Under the pieces are notes generated by a model. It ran no database searches and was not told the DNA's origin. It was given only the letters and a program-made list of their open reading frames with translations. A stretch of DNA of 64,000 bases from Chondrilla cf. caribensis (Eukaryota; Porifera; Demospongiae; Chondrillida; Chondrillidae): NCBI GenBank assembly GCA_964020155.1, contig OZ026566.1, positions 4,027,651-4,091,650 on the forward strand, read 5' to 3'. How positions within the stretch are numbered: position 1 is the first letter of the stretch; every line of letters starts with the position of its first letter. Positions 23,201 through 36,864 of the stretch are shown here, piece after piece. A program made the position numbers and the translations under genes.

Positions 23201-25680
23201 ATTTGACATCACGTTGCTGGTCACCAAGGGCTGCCCAGTACCTGTCCCAAACTCACCAACACAATTTCGGATGCATGCAAACCGTCCTGGGTGTGCTATG
23301 GGCCTCGTGGTGACAAGCCAAAAAATGTCAATTTTTATGCTTGTCACCACGACCTCTCCTGTGTGCACATAATGCATCATAGATCTAATACCAATGCACG
23401 GACACACTCCTGGAACTAATACGGTCCTTTTGATAGCAAAAATGATAGGTTTTGTTGCTGATGAAAATTCTCTTACGTATCCATATGGCACATAGCACTA
23501 TACATTGGTATGTACATTTCCATATGAGTGTAATACGCCTTGTGGTGATAACTCAGGTGATTTGACATCACGTTGCTGGTCACCAAGGGCTGCCCAGTAC
23601 CTGTCCCAAACTCACCAACACAATTTCGGATGCATGCAAACCGTCCTGGGTGTGCTATGGGCCTCGTGGTGACAAGCCAAAAAATGTCAATTTTTATGCT
23701 TGTCACCACGACCTCTCCTGTGTGCACATAATGCATCATAGATCTAATACCAATGCACGGACACACTCCTGAAACTAATACGGTCCTTTTGATAGCAAAT
23801 ATGATAGGTTTTGTTGCTGATGAAAATTCTCTCAGATGTCCATATGGCACATAGCACTATACTTTTGTATGTACATTTCCATATGAGTGTAATACGCCTT
23901 GTGGTGATAACTCAGGTGATTTGACATCACGTTGCTGGTCACCAAGGGCTGCCCAGTACCTGTCCCAAACTCACCAACACAATTTCGGATGCATGCAAAC
24001 CATTTTGAGTGTGCTATGGGCCTCGTGGTGACAAGCCAAAAAATGTCAATTTTTATGCTTGTCACCACGACCTCTCCTGTGTGCACATAATGCATCATAG
24101 ATCTAATACGAATGCACGGACACACTCCTGGAACTAATACGGTCCTTTTGATAGCAAAAATGATAGGTTTTGTTGCTGATGAAAATTCTCTTACGTATCC
24201 ATATGGCACATAGCACTATACATTGGTATGTACATTTCCATATGAGTGTAATACGCCTTGTGGTGATAACTCAGGTGATTTGACATCACGTTGCTGGTCA
24301 CCAAGGGATGCCCAGTACCTGTCCCAAACTCACCAACACAATTTCGGATGCATGCAAACCGTCCTGGGTGTGCTATGGGCCTCGTGGTGACAAGCCAAAA
24401 AATGTCAATTTTTATGCTTGTCACCACGACCTCTCCTGTGTGCACATAATGCATCATAGATCTAATACCAATGCACGGACACACTCCTGAAACTAATACG
24501 GTCCTTTTGATAGCAAATATGATAGGTTTTGTTGCTGATGAAAATTCTCTCAGATGTCCATATGGCACATAGCACTATACTTTTGTATGTACATTTCCAT
24601 ATGAGTGTAATACGCCTTGTGGTGATAACTCAGGTGATTTGACATCACGTTGCTGGTCACCAAGGGCTGCCCAGTACCTGTCCCAAACTCACCAACACAA
24701 TTTCGGATGCATGCAAACCATTTTGAGTGTGCTATGGGCCTCGTGGTGACAAGCCAAAAAATGTCAATTTTTATGATTGTCACCACGACCTCTCCTGTGT
24801 GCACATAATGCATCATAGATCTAATACGAATGCACGGACACACTCCTGGAACTAATACGGTCCTTTTGATAGCAAATATGATAGGTTTTGTTGCTGATGA
24901 AAATTCTCTCAGGTGTCCATATGGCACATAGCACTATACATTGGTATGTACATTTCAATATAAATGAAATACACCTTGTGGTGATAACTCAGGTGATTTG
25001 ACATCACGTTGCTGGTCACCAAGGGCTGCCCAGTACCTGTCCCAATCTCACCAACACAATTTCGGATGCATGCAAACCATTTTGAGTGTGCTATGGGCCT
25101 CATGGTGACAAGCCAAAAAATGTCAATTTTTATGCTTGTCACCACGACCTCTCCTGTGTGCACATAATGCATCATAGATCAACTATGAATGCACGGACAC
25201 ACTCCCGGAACTAATACGGTCCTTTTGATAGCAAAAATGATAGGTTTTGTTGCTGATGAAAATTCTCTCAGGTGTCCATATGGCACATAGCACTATACAT
25301 TTGTATGTAAATTTCAGTATAAATGTAATACACCTTGTGGTGATAACTCAGGTGATTTGACATCATGTTGCTGGTCACCAATGGCTGCCCAGTGTCCGTG
25401 CCATTCTCACCAACACAATTTTGGATGCATGCAAACTGTCATAGATGTATTATGGGCCTTGTGGTGACAAGCCAAAAAATGTCAATTTTTATGCTTGTCA
25501 CCACGACCTCTCCTGTGTGCACATAATGCATCATAGATCTAATACGAATGCACGGACACACTCCTGGAACTAATACGGTCCTTTTGATAACAAAAATGAT
25601 AGATTTTGTTGTCAATCTAAACTTCTCCCAGATGTCCATATGGCACTTAGCATTCATACATTTGTATGTATATTTCAGTA
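20290..25680. repeat. Satellite A, 359-bp tandem array
   Basis: About fifteen head-to-tail copies of a 359-bp unit, marked by GTATGTACATTTCCATATGA at 20995, 21354 and onward every 359 bp. Each unit carries an inverted repeat, CGTGGTGACAAGC ... GCTTGTCACCACG, with a 20-nt AT-rich loop. The two ends of the array are more diverged than the centre. A 125-codon ORF recurs on the minus strand of most units, but 359 is not a multiple of 3 and the ORF overruns the unit, so it is not a gene. Confidence 0.95.
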
Positions 25681-27892
25681 AGTATACTCTCCCATGCTTT
25701 CAAAGCAGGGATTACTAACCATCTATTGAGATGGGAATTGTTTCACAAGTTAGTTCACGTCTCCAACTAGGTCTGTGTGAAATATCAAGTTGACACACCT
25801 CCTCCCCCATGAGCTATGCAAAAAGGTGCTTAACGTTTTCTCTCCTATACTCTCTCATACATTAAAAAAAATATTAAGCACCTTCCAATGTAGCTGGAGT
25901 TACGAGCCACCTATTGAGATGGGAATTGCTTCACAAGTTAGTTCACGTCCCCAACTAGGTCTGCCTAAATTATCAAGTTGACACGCCCCCTCCCCCATGA
26001 GCTATGCAAAAAGGTGCTTTACATTTTCTCTCACATACTCTCCCATACATTGAAAAAATATTAAGCACCTTCCAATGTAGCTGGAGTTACGAGCCACCTA
26101 TTGAGATGGGAATTGTTTCACAAGTTAGTTGACGTCTCCAGCTAGGTCTGTGTGAAATATCAAGTTGACACGCCCCCTCCCCCATGAACTATGCAAAAAG
26201 GTGCTTAACGTTTTCTCTCCTATACTCTCCCATACATTGAAAAAATATTAAGCACCTTCCAATGTAGCTGGAGTTACGAGCCACCTATTGAGATGGGAAT
26301 TGTTTCACAAGTTAGTTGACGTCTCCAGCTAGGTCTGTGTGAAATATCAAGTTGACACGCCCCCTCCCCCATGAACTATGCAAAAAGGTGCTTAACGTTT
26401 TCTCTCCTATACTCTCCCATACATTGAAAAAATATTAAGCACCTTCCAATGTAGCTGGAGTTACGAGCCACCTATTGAGATGGGAATTGTTTCACAAGTT
26501 AGTTGACGTCTCCAGCTAGGTCTGTGTGAAATATCAAGTTGACACGCCCCCTCCCCCATGAGCTATGCAAAAAGGTGCTTAACGTTTTCTCTCCTATACT
26601 CTCCCATACATTGAAAAAATATTAAGCACCTTCCAATGTAGCTGGAGTTACGAGCCACCTATTGAGATGGGAATTGTTTCACAAGTTAGTTGACGTCTCC
26701 AGCTAGGTCTGTGTGAAATATCAAGTTGACACGCCCCCTCCCCCATGAGCTATGCAAAAAGGTGCTTAACGTTTTCTCTCCTATACTCTCCCATACATTG
26801 AAAAAATATTAAGCACCTTCCAATATAGCTGGAGTTACGAGCCACCTATTGAGATGGGAATTGTTTCACAAGTTAGTTGACGTCTCCAGCTAGGTCTGTG
26901 TGAAATATCAAGTTGACACGTCCCCTCCCCCATGAACTATGCAAAAAGGTGCTTAACGTTTTCTCTCCTATACTCTCCCATACATTGAAAAAATATTAAG
27001 CACTTTCCAATGTAGCTGGAGTTACAAGCCACCTATTGAGATGGGAATTGTTTCACAAGTTAGTTGACGTCTCCAGCTAGGTCTGTGTGAAATATCAAGT
27101 TGACACGCCCCCTCCCCCATGAGCTATGCAAAAAGGTGCTTAACGTTTTCTCTCCTATACTCTCCCATACATTGAAAAAATATTAAGCACCTTCCAATGT
27201 AGCTGGAGTTACGAGCCACCTATTGAGATGGGAATTGTTTCACAAGTTAGTTCATGTCTCCAGCTAGGTCTGTGTGAAATATCAAGTTGACACGCCCCCT
27301 CCCCCATGAGCTATGCAAAAAGGTGCTTAACGTTTTCTCTCCTATACTCTCCCATACATTGAAAAAATATTAAGCACCTTCCAATATAGCTGGAGTTACG
27401 AGCCACCTATTGAGATGGAAATTGTTTCACAAGTTAGTTCACGTCTCCAGCTAGGTCTGTGTGAAATATCATGTTGACACGCCCCCTCCCCCATGAGCTA
27501 TGCAAAAAGGTGCTTAACGTTTTCTCTCCTATACTCTCCCATACATTGAAAAAATATTAAGCACCTTCCAATGTAGCTGAAGTTACAGGACACCTATTGA
27601 GATGGGAATTATTTCACAAGTTAGTTCACGTCTCCAGCTAGGTCTGTGTGAAATATCAAGTTGACACGCCCCCTCCCCCATGAACTATGCAAAAAGGTGC
27701 TTAACGTTTTCTCTCCTATACTCTCCCATACATTGAAAAAGTATTAAGCACCTTCCAATGTAGCTGGAGTTACGACAAGCCACCTATTGAGATGGGAATT
27801 GTTTCACAAGTTAGTTGACGTCTCCAGCTAGATCTGTGTGAAATATCAAGTTGACACGCCCCCTCCCCCATGAGCTATGCAAAAAGGTGCTT
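25681..27892. repeat. Satellite B, 187-bp tandem array
   Basis: About twelve copies of a 187-bp unit; TTAAGCACCTTCCAATGTAG recurs at 25874, 26061, 26248, 26435, 26622 and 26809. Each unit contains TGACACGCCCCCTCCCCCAT, and AAGGTGCTTAA inverted against TTAAGCACCTT about 50 bp away. The array is inserted between two blocks of satellite A. Confidence 0.95.
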
Positions 27893-28675
27893 ATGCTCGT
27901 GGTGACAATGTATGGTACATAGCATTATACATTTGTATGTACATTTCAATATGAGTGTAATACGAATGTATGGAAACACTCCTGGAACTAATACGGTCCT
28001 CTTGATAGCAAAAATGATAGGTTTTGTTGCTGATGAAAATTCTCTCAGGTGTCCATATGGTACATTGCACTATACATTTGTATGTGCATTTCAATATGAG
28101 TGTTATACACCTTGTGGTGATAAGTCAGGTGATTTGACATCACGTTGCTGGTCACCAAGGGCTGCCCAGTACCTGTCCCAAACTCACAAACACAATTTCG
28201 GATGCATGCAAACCGTCCTGGGTGTGCTATGGGCCTCGTGGTGACAAGCCAAAAAATGTCATTTTTTATGCTTGTCACCACGACCTCTCCTGTGTGCACA
28301 TAATGCATCATAGATCTAATACGAATGCACGGACACACTCCTGGAACTAATACGGACCTTTTGATAGCAAATATGATAGGTTTTGTTGCTGATGAAAATT
28401 CTCTCAGGTGTCTATATGGCACATAGCACTATACATTTGTATGTACATTTCCATATGAGTGTAATATGCCTTGTGGTGATAACTCAGGTGATTTGACATC
28501 ACGTTGCTGGTCACCAAGGGCTGCCCAGTACCTGTCCCAAACTCACCAACACAATTTCGGATGCATGCAAACCATTTTGAGTGTGCTATGGGCCTCGTGG
28601 TGACAAGCCAAAAAATGTCAATTTTTATGCTTGTCACCACGACCTCTCCTGTGTGCACATAATGCATCATAGATC
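27893..28675. repeat. Satellite A, second short block
   Basis: About two units of the 359-bp family resume after the B array. The first is internally shortened. The junction with satellite C at about 28675 falls abruptly inside an A unit, after CATCATAGATC. Confidence 0.9.
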
Positions 28676-31600
28676 AACTATCAAATATCAGGGTGACACA
28701 CCCCATCTCCCACGAGATATGCAGGATGGTGCTAAGTGTATTTTTTCCCTATTCTCCCCCATACATTGACTGTGGTGCTATGGCCAAAATTTGGCCATAG
28801 CACCACTTTGAATAACAAGGGTTACAGAGCACACAAAGTGATGGGAAGTGTTTCATAACTTAGTTCACATCTCCAACTAGATTTGTTGAAAATATCAGGG
28901 TGACACGCCCCCTCTCCCACGAGATATGCAGGATGGTGCTAAGTGTATTTTTTCCCTATTCTTCCCCATACATTGACTGTGGTGCTATGGCCAAAATTTG
29001 GCCATAGCACCACTTTGAATAACAAGGGTTACAGAGTACACAAAGTGATGGGAAGTGTTTCATAACTTAGTTCACATCTCCAACTAGATTTATTGAAAAT
29101 ATCAGGGCGACACGCCCCCTCTCCCACGAGCTATGCAGGATGGTGGTATGGCCAAAATTTGGCCATAGCACCATCTTGAATAACAAGGGTTACAGAGCAC
29201 ACAAAGTGATGGGAAGTGTTTCATAACTTAGTTCACATCTCCAACTAGATTTGTTGAAATTATCAGGGTGACACGCCCCATCTCCCACGAGATATGCAGG
29301 ATGGTGCTAAGTGTATTTTTTCCATATTCTCCCCCATACATTGACTGTGGTGCTATGGCCAAAATTTGGCCATAGCACCACTTTGAATAACAAGGGTTAC
29401 AGAGCACACAAAGTGATGGGAAGTGTTTCATAACTTAGTTCACATCTCCAACTAGATTTATTGAAAATATCAGGGCGACACGCCCCCTCTCCCACGAGCT
29501 ATGCAGGATGGTGCTATGGCCCAAATTTGGCCATAGCACCACCTTGAATAACAAGGGTTACAGAGCACACAAAGTGATGGGAAGTGTTTCATAACTTAGT
29601 TCACATCTCCAACTAGATTTATTGAAAATATCAGGGCAACACGCCCCTTCTCCCACGAGCTATGCAGGATGGTGCTATGACCAAAATTTGGCCATAGCAC
29701 CACCTTGAATAACAAGGGTTACAGAGCACACAAAGTGATGGGAAGTGTTTCATAACTTAGTTCACATCTCCAACTAGATTTGTTGAAATTATCAGGGTGA
29801 CACGCCCCATCTCCCACGAGATATGCAGGATGGTGCTAAGTGTATTTTTTCCCTATTCTCCCCCATACATTGACTGTGGTGCTATGGCCAAAATTTGGCC
29901 ATAGCACCACTTTGAATAACAAGGGTTACAGAGTACACAAAGTGATGGGAAGTGTTTCATAACTTAGTTCACATCTCCAACTAGATTTATTGAAAATATC
30001 AGGGCAACACGCCCCTTCTCCCACGAGCTATGCAGGATGGTGCTATGGCCCAAATTTGGCCATAGCACCACCTTGAATAACAAGGGTTACAGAGCACACA
30101 AAGTGATGGGAAGTGTTTCATAACTTAGTTCACATCTCCAACTAGATTTATTGAAAATATCAGGGCAACACGCCCCTTCTCCCACGAGCTATGCAGGATG
30201 GTGCTATGACCAAAATTTGGCCATAGCACCACCTTGAATAACAAGGGTTACAGAGCACACACAGTGATGGGAAGTGTTTCATAACTTAGTTCACATCTCC
30301 AACTAGATTTGTTGAAATTATCAGGGTGACACGCCCCATCTCCCACGAGATATGCAGGATGGTGCTATGGCCCAAATTTGGCCATAGCACCACCTTGAAT
30401 AACAAGGGTTACAGAGCACACAAAGTGATGGGAAGTGTTTCATAACTTAGTTCACATCTCCAACTAGATTTATTGAAAATATCAGGGCGACACGCCCCTT
30501 CTCCCACGAGCTATGCAGGATGGTGCTATGGCCCAAATTTGGCCATAGCACCACCTTGAATAACAAGGGTTACAGAGCACACAAAGTGATAGGAAGTGTT
30601 TCATAACTTAGTTCACATCTCCAACTAGATTTGTTGAAATTATCAGGGTGACACGCCCCATCTCCCACGAGATATGCAGGATGGTGCTAAGTGTATTTTT
30701 TCCCTATTCTCCCCCATACATTGACTGTGGTGCTATGGCCAAAATTTGGCCATAGCACCACCTTGAATAACAAGGGTTACAGAGTACACAAAGTGATGGG
30801 AAGTGTTTCATAACTTAGTTCACATCTCCAACTAGATTTATTGAAAATATCAGGGCGACACGCCCCATCTCCCACGAGCTATGCAGGATGGTGCTATGGC
30901 CAAAATTTGGCCATAGCACCACCTTGAATAACAAGGGTTACAGAGCACACAAAGTGATGGGAAGTGTTTCATAACTTAGTTCACATCTCCAACTAGATTT
31001 ATTGAAAATATCAGGGCAACACGCCCCTTCTCCCACGAGCTATGCAGGATGGTGCTATGACCAAAATTTGGCCATAGCACCACCTTGAATAACAAGGGTT
31101 ACAGAGCACACAAAGTGATGAGAAGTGTTTCATAACTTAGTTCACATCTCCAACTAGATTTGTTGAAATTATCAGGGTGACACGCCCCATCTCCCACGAG
31201 ATATGCAGGATGGTGCTAAGTGTATTTTTTCCCTATTCTCCCCCATACATTGACTGTGGTGCTATGGCCAAAATTTGGCCATAGCACCACCTTGAATAAC
31301 AAGGGTTACAGAGTACACAAAGTGATGGGAAGTGTTTCATAACTTAGTTCACATCTCCAACTAGATTTATTGAAAATATCAGGGCGACACGCCCCATCTC
31401 CCACGAGCTATGCAGGATGGTGCTATGGCCAAAATTTGGCCATAGCACCACCTTGAATAACAAGGGTTACAGAGCACACAAAGTGATGGGAAGTGTTTCA
31501 TAACTTAGTTCACATCTCCAACTAGATTTATTGAAAATATCAGGGCAACACGCCCCTTCTCCCACGAGCTATGCAGGATGGTGCTATGACCAAAATTTGG

Positions 31601-34600
31601 CCATAGCACCACCTTGAATAACAAGGGTTACAGAGCACACAAAGTGATGGGAAGTGTTTCATAACTTAGTTCACATCTCCAACTAGATTTGTTGAAATTA
31701 TCAGGGTGACACGCCCCATCTCCCACGAGATATGCAGGATGGTGCTATGGCCAAAATTTGGCCATAGCACCACCTTGAATAACAAGGGTTACAGAGCACA
31801 CAAAGTGATGGGAAGTGTTTCATAACTTAGTTCACATCTCCAACTAGATTTGTTGAAATTATCAGGGTGACACGCCCCATCTCCCACGAGATATGCAGGA
31901 TGGTACTAAGTGTATTTTTTTCCATATTCTCCCCCATACATTGACTGTGGTGCTATGGCCAAAATTTGGCCATAGCACCACTTTGAATAACAAGGGTTAC
32001 AGAGTACACAAAGTGACGGGAAGTGTTTCATAACTTAGTTCATATCTCCAACTATATTTGTTGAAATTATCAGGGTGACACGCCCCATCTCCCACGAGAT
32101 ATACAGGATGGTGCTAAGTGTATTTTTTCCATATTCTCCCCCATACATTGACTGTGGTGCTATGGCCAAAATTTGGCCATAGCACCACTTTGAATAACAA
32201 GGGTTACAGAGCACACAAAGTGATGGGAAGTGTTTCATAACTTAGTTCACATCTCCAACTAGATTTATTGAAAATATCAGGGCAACACGCCCCTTCTCCC
32301 ACGAGCTATGCAGGATGGTGCTATGGCCAAAATTTGGCCATAGCACCACCTTGAATAACAAGGGTTACAGAGCACACAAAGTGATGGGAAGTGTTTCATA
32401 ACTTAGTTCACATCTCCAACTAGATTTGTTGAAATTATCAGGGTGACACGCCCCATCTCCCACGAGATATACAGGATGGTGCTAAGTGTATTTTTTCCAT
32501 ATTCTTCCCCATACATTGACTGTGGTGCTATGGCCAAAATTTGGCCATAGCACCACTTTGAATAACAAGGGTTACAGAGTACACAAAGTGATGGGAAGTG
32601 TTTCATAACTTAGTTCACATCTCCAACTAGATTTATTGAAAATATCAGGGCGACACGCCCCTTCTCCCACGAGCTATGCAGGATGGTGCTAAGTGTATTT
32701 TTTCCCTATTCTCCCCCATACATTGACTGTGGTGCTATGGCCAAAATTTGGCCATAGCACCACTTTGAATAACAAGGGTTACAGAGTACACAAAGTGATG
32801 GGAAGTGTTTCATAACTTAGTTCACATCTCCAACTAGATTTATTGAAAATATCAGGGCGACACGCCCCCTCTCCCACGAGCTATGCAGGATGGTGCTATG
32901 GCCAAAATTTGGCCATAGCACCACCTTGAATAACAAGGGTTACAGAGCACACAAAGTGATGGGAAGTGTTTCATAACTTAGTTCACATCTCCAACTAGAT
33001 TTATTGAAAATATCAGGGCAACACGCCCCTTCTCCCACGAGCTATGCAGGATGGTGCTATGGCCAAAATTTGGCCATAGCACCACCTTGAATAACAAGGG
33101 TTACAGAGCACACAAAGTGATGGGAAGTGTTTCATAACTTAGTTCACATCTCCAACTAGATTTGTTGAAATTATCAGGGTGACACGCCCCATCTCCCACG
33201 AGATATACAGGATGGTGCTAAGTGTATTTTTTCCATATTCTCCCCCATACATTGACTGTGGTGCTATGGCCAAAATTTGGCCATAGCACCACTTTGAATA
33301 ACAAGGGTTACAGAGTACACAAAGTGATGGGAAGTGTTTCATAACTTAGTTCACATCTCCAACTAGATTTATTGAAAATATCAGGGCGACACGCCCCCTC
33401 TCCCACGAGCTATGCAGGATGGTGCTATGGCCAAAATTTGGCCATAGCACCACCTTGAATAACAAGGGTTACAGAGCACACAAAGTGATGGGAAGTGTTT
33501 CATAACTTAGTTCACATCTCCAAATAGATTTGTTGAAATTATCAGGGTGACACGCCCCATCTCCCACGAGATATGCAGGATGGTACTAAGTGTATTTTTT
33601 TCCAAATTCTCCCCCATACATTGACTGTGGTGCTATGGCCAAAATTTGGCCATAGCACCACTTTGAATAACAAGGGTTACAGAGTACACAAAGTGATGGG
33701 AAGTGTTTCATAACTTAGTTCACATCTCCAACTAGATTTGTTGAAATTATCAGGGTGACACGCCCCATCTCCCACGAGATATACAGGATGGTGCTAAGTG
33801 TATTTTTTCCATATTCTCCCCCATACATTGACTGTGGTGCTATGGCCAAAATTTGGCCATAGCACCACTTTGAATAACAAGGGTTACAGAGTACACAAAG
33901 TGATGGGAAGTGTTTCATAACTTAGTTCACATCTCCAACTAGATTTATTGAAAATATCAGGGCGACACGCCCCCTCTCCCACGAGCTATGCAGGATGGTG
34001 CTATGGCCAAAATTTGGCCATAGCACCACCTTGAATAACAAGGGTTACAGAGCACACAAAGTGATGGGAAGTGTTTCATAACTTAGTTCACATCTTCAAC
34101 TAGATTTGTTGAAATTATCAGGGTGACACGCCCCATCTCCCACGAGATATGCAGGATGGTGCTAAGTGTATTTTTTCCATATTCTCCCCCATACATTGAC
34201 TGTGGTGCTATGGCCAAAATTTGGCCATAGCACCACCTTGAATAACAAGGGTTACAGAGCACACAAAGTGATGGGAAGTGTTTCATAACTTAGTTCACAT
34301 CTCCAACTAGATTTGTTGAAATTATCAGGGTGACACGCCCCATCTCCCACGAGATATGCAGGATGGTGTTAAGTGTATTTTTTCCCTATTCTCCCCCATA
34401 CATTGACTGTGGTGCTATGGCCAAAATTTGGCCATAGCACCACCTTGAATAACAAGGGTTACAGAGCACACAAAGTGATGGGAAGTGTTTCATAACTTAG
34501 TTCACATCTCCAACTAGATTTGTTGAAATTATCAGGGTGACACGCCCCATCTCCCACGAGATATGCAGGATGGTGTTAAGTGTATTTTTTCCCTATTCTC

Positions 34601-34870
34601 CCCCCTACATTGACTGTGGTGCTATGGCCAAAATTTGGCCATAGCACCACTTTGAATAACAAGGGTTACAGAGCACACAAAGTGATGGGAAGTGTTTCAT
34701 AACTTAGTTCACATCTCCAACTAGATTTATTGAAAATATCAGGGCAACACGCCCCCTCTCCCACGAGCTATGCAGGATGGTGCTATGACCAAAATTTGGC
34801 CATAGCACCACCTTGAATAACAAGGGTTACAGAGCACACAAAGTGATGGGAAGTGTTTCATAACTTAGCT
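28676..34870. repeat. Satellite C, palindromic 207/161-bp tandem array
   Basis: Some thirty-odd units of two lengths, 207 bp (long) and 161 bp (short), often alternating to give a 368-bp dimer. Each unit carries a 33-nt palindrome with 16-bp arms TGGTGCTATGGCCAAA around one central base; a few copies have a single mismatch. Short units lack the stretch between two GGTGCTA copies present in long units, consistent with deletion between direct repeats. The box TGACACGCCCC and the GGTGCT arms relate it to satellite B. A recurring 67-codon minus-strand ORF is a by-product. Confidence 0.95.
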
Positions 34871-36700
34871 TACATCCTCAGCTAAATTTGGTGAAATTAT
34901 TATGTTGACACACACCCCTTCTCCCATGAGCTACGCAATAAGGTGCTTAGCGTTTTTTGATCCTATACCTTCCCATACATTAAAAAATATTAAGCACCTC
35001 CGGATGTAGTTAGGGTTAGGGACCACCTACAGAGATGAGAATTATTTCAGAAGCTAGTATATGTCCACAGCTTGGTTACCCTAAAAATGATACATTTTGT
35101 TGCGGATCAAAATTTCCCCTGATGTCCGTATGGCACATAATATAATATTGCATATACTGTATGTACATTTCAATATAAGTGTAATATGCCTTGTGGTGAT
35201 CTCTCAAGTAATTTCCCATTCTGTTGCTGGTCACCAGGGGCTCCCCAGTGTCCATGCCAAACACACCAGTATAATTTCGGATGCACACACACCGTCCTGA
35301 GTGTGGTATAGGTCTCACGGTGACAAGCAAAAAATGGCAATCTTCTTCCTTGTCACCATGGCCTCTCCTGTGTGAACGTGATGCAACATAACACTAATAC
35401 GAATGTACGGACACACTCCTGGAACCAGTACGGTCCTTCTGATATCAAAAATGGTCTGCCCAGTGCCCATGCCAAATTGGCCAACACAATTTCGGGTGCA
35501 TCCACACCCTCCTGAGTGTGCTACAGGCCTCGTGGTGACAAGTAAAACAAATGTCAACATTGTATCTACAATTTTTGCATAGTTCATGGGAGAGGGGGCG
35601 TGTCAACTTAATATTTCAGACAGACCTAACTGGGGACATGAACTAACTCATGAAACAATTCCCACCTCAATAGATGGCCTGTAACCCCAGCTACATTCGG
35701 AGGTGCTTAATATTTTTTCAATGTATGGGAGGGTATAGGACGCTAAGCACCTTTTTGCATAGCTCATGGTGGAGGGGGCTTGTCAACATGATATTTCAGT
35801 CAGACTTAACTGTGGACAAATACCAACTTATGAAGCAATTCCCATCTCTGTATGTGGTCCCTAACCCTTGATACATTCCGAGGTGCTTCATATTTTCTTC
35901 AATGTATGGGAAGATATGGGAGAAATTCAACTAAGCACCTTCTTGCATAGCTCATGGGAGAGGGGGCATGTCAACATGATATTTCAGCCAGACCTAACTT
36001 CTGACATATACTAAATCATGAAACAATTCCCATCTCTGCGTGGTCCCTAATCCTTGCTACATTCGGAGGTGCTTAATAATAATTTTTTAATGTATGGGAT
36101 GGTATACAAATATAATTATAATAATACATATACATTTGTATGTACATTTCAATATGGGTACTATTGTACCTGTGGTGACCACCCAGGTGAATTTACATTC
36201 TATTACTGGTCACCATGGGCTGCCCAGTGCCCATGTCAAACTTCACAACACAAATGCGGATGTGTGCACACCCTCCAGGAGTACCACAGACTTTGTCAAC
36301 AACTCATATCGTTAACAACAACATGTCTAACAACTTCCATGTATTCATGTACATTTGTATGTACATTTCAAATTCCCCATCCTAAGGAACCAGTGTCCAT
36401 AGGATACCTTATAATATTACATATTATACATTTGTTTCTACGTTTCAAATTGGTGCTATAGACCACATGGTGACCACCCAGGTGATATCATATTTTGTTG
36501 CTGGTCACCAAGGGCTGCCCAGTGCCCATATCAAACTGTACAACACAAATGCAGATGCATGTACACCCTCCCAGATGTGCTACAGACCTCGGTAGTGACC
36601 AGCTAGAAATGTCAAAATTTTATTGCTGGCCACCACGGTCTCTCCTCTGTGATGCGTCTTATAAACATTTAAAAATGAAAAAGGATGTAGGGATAACAAG
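34871..36700. repeat. Right-hand mixed zone of diverged A and B units
   Basis: A diverged B unit (34880-35060), diverged A units (35080-35560), inverted B-like units (35580-36100) and older A-like units (36120-36650) follow one another. This mirrors the left flank at 19340-20290. No gene is visible. Confidence 0.7.
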
Positions 36701-36797
36701 CAAAAAAAGGAAAAGAACAAGGTAGGGATGATCGGATTGAGAAGACCATCGAAGTGAGCAGCACGTCGGAATGAGAAGACTATCAGAATATAACAAT

Positions 36798-36864
36798 CCC
36801 TATATCAACAGCAGTTATTACTCATGCAATACACTGTATTCTGTCTGCAGCTGTTGATATAGGG
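36798..36864. repeat. 15-bp-arm inverted repeat (hairpin)
   Basis: CCCTATATCAACAGC at 36798-36812 is the exact reverse complement of 36850-36864; the loop is 37 nt. It lies between the satellite zone and the 3' end of the WD-repeat gene. It may be a short MITE remnant. Confidence 0.6.

Noticed and set aside
21678..24927. A 125-codon minus-strand ORF repeated in most satellite A units
   Set aside because: The unit length (359) is not a multiple of 3, the ORF overruns into the next unit, and no domain or start context is visible; it is a consequence of low stop density in the repeat.
29228..34286. A 67-codon minus-strand ORF recurring in long satellite C units
   Set aside because: It spans the palindrome, is absent from short units, and varies only as the satellite does; no sign of coding selection.
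20290..34870. Regular direct repeats resembling a CRISPR array
   Set aside because: Units are 161-359 bp with no short repeat/unique spacer alternation, and the genome is eukaryotic; this is satellite DNA.
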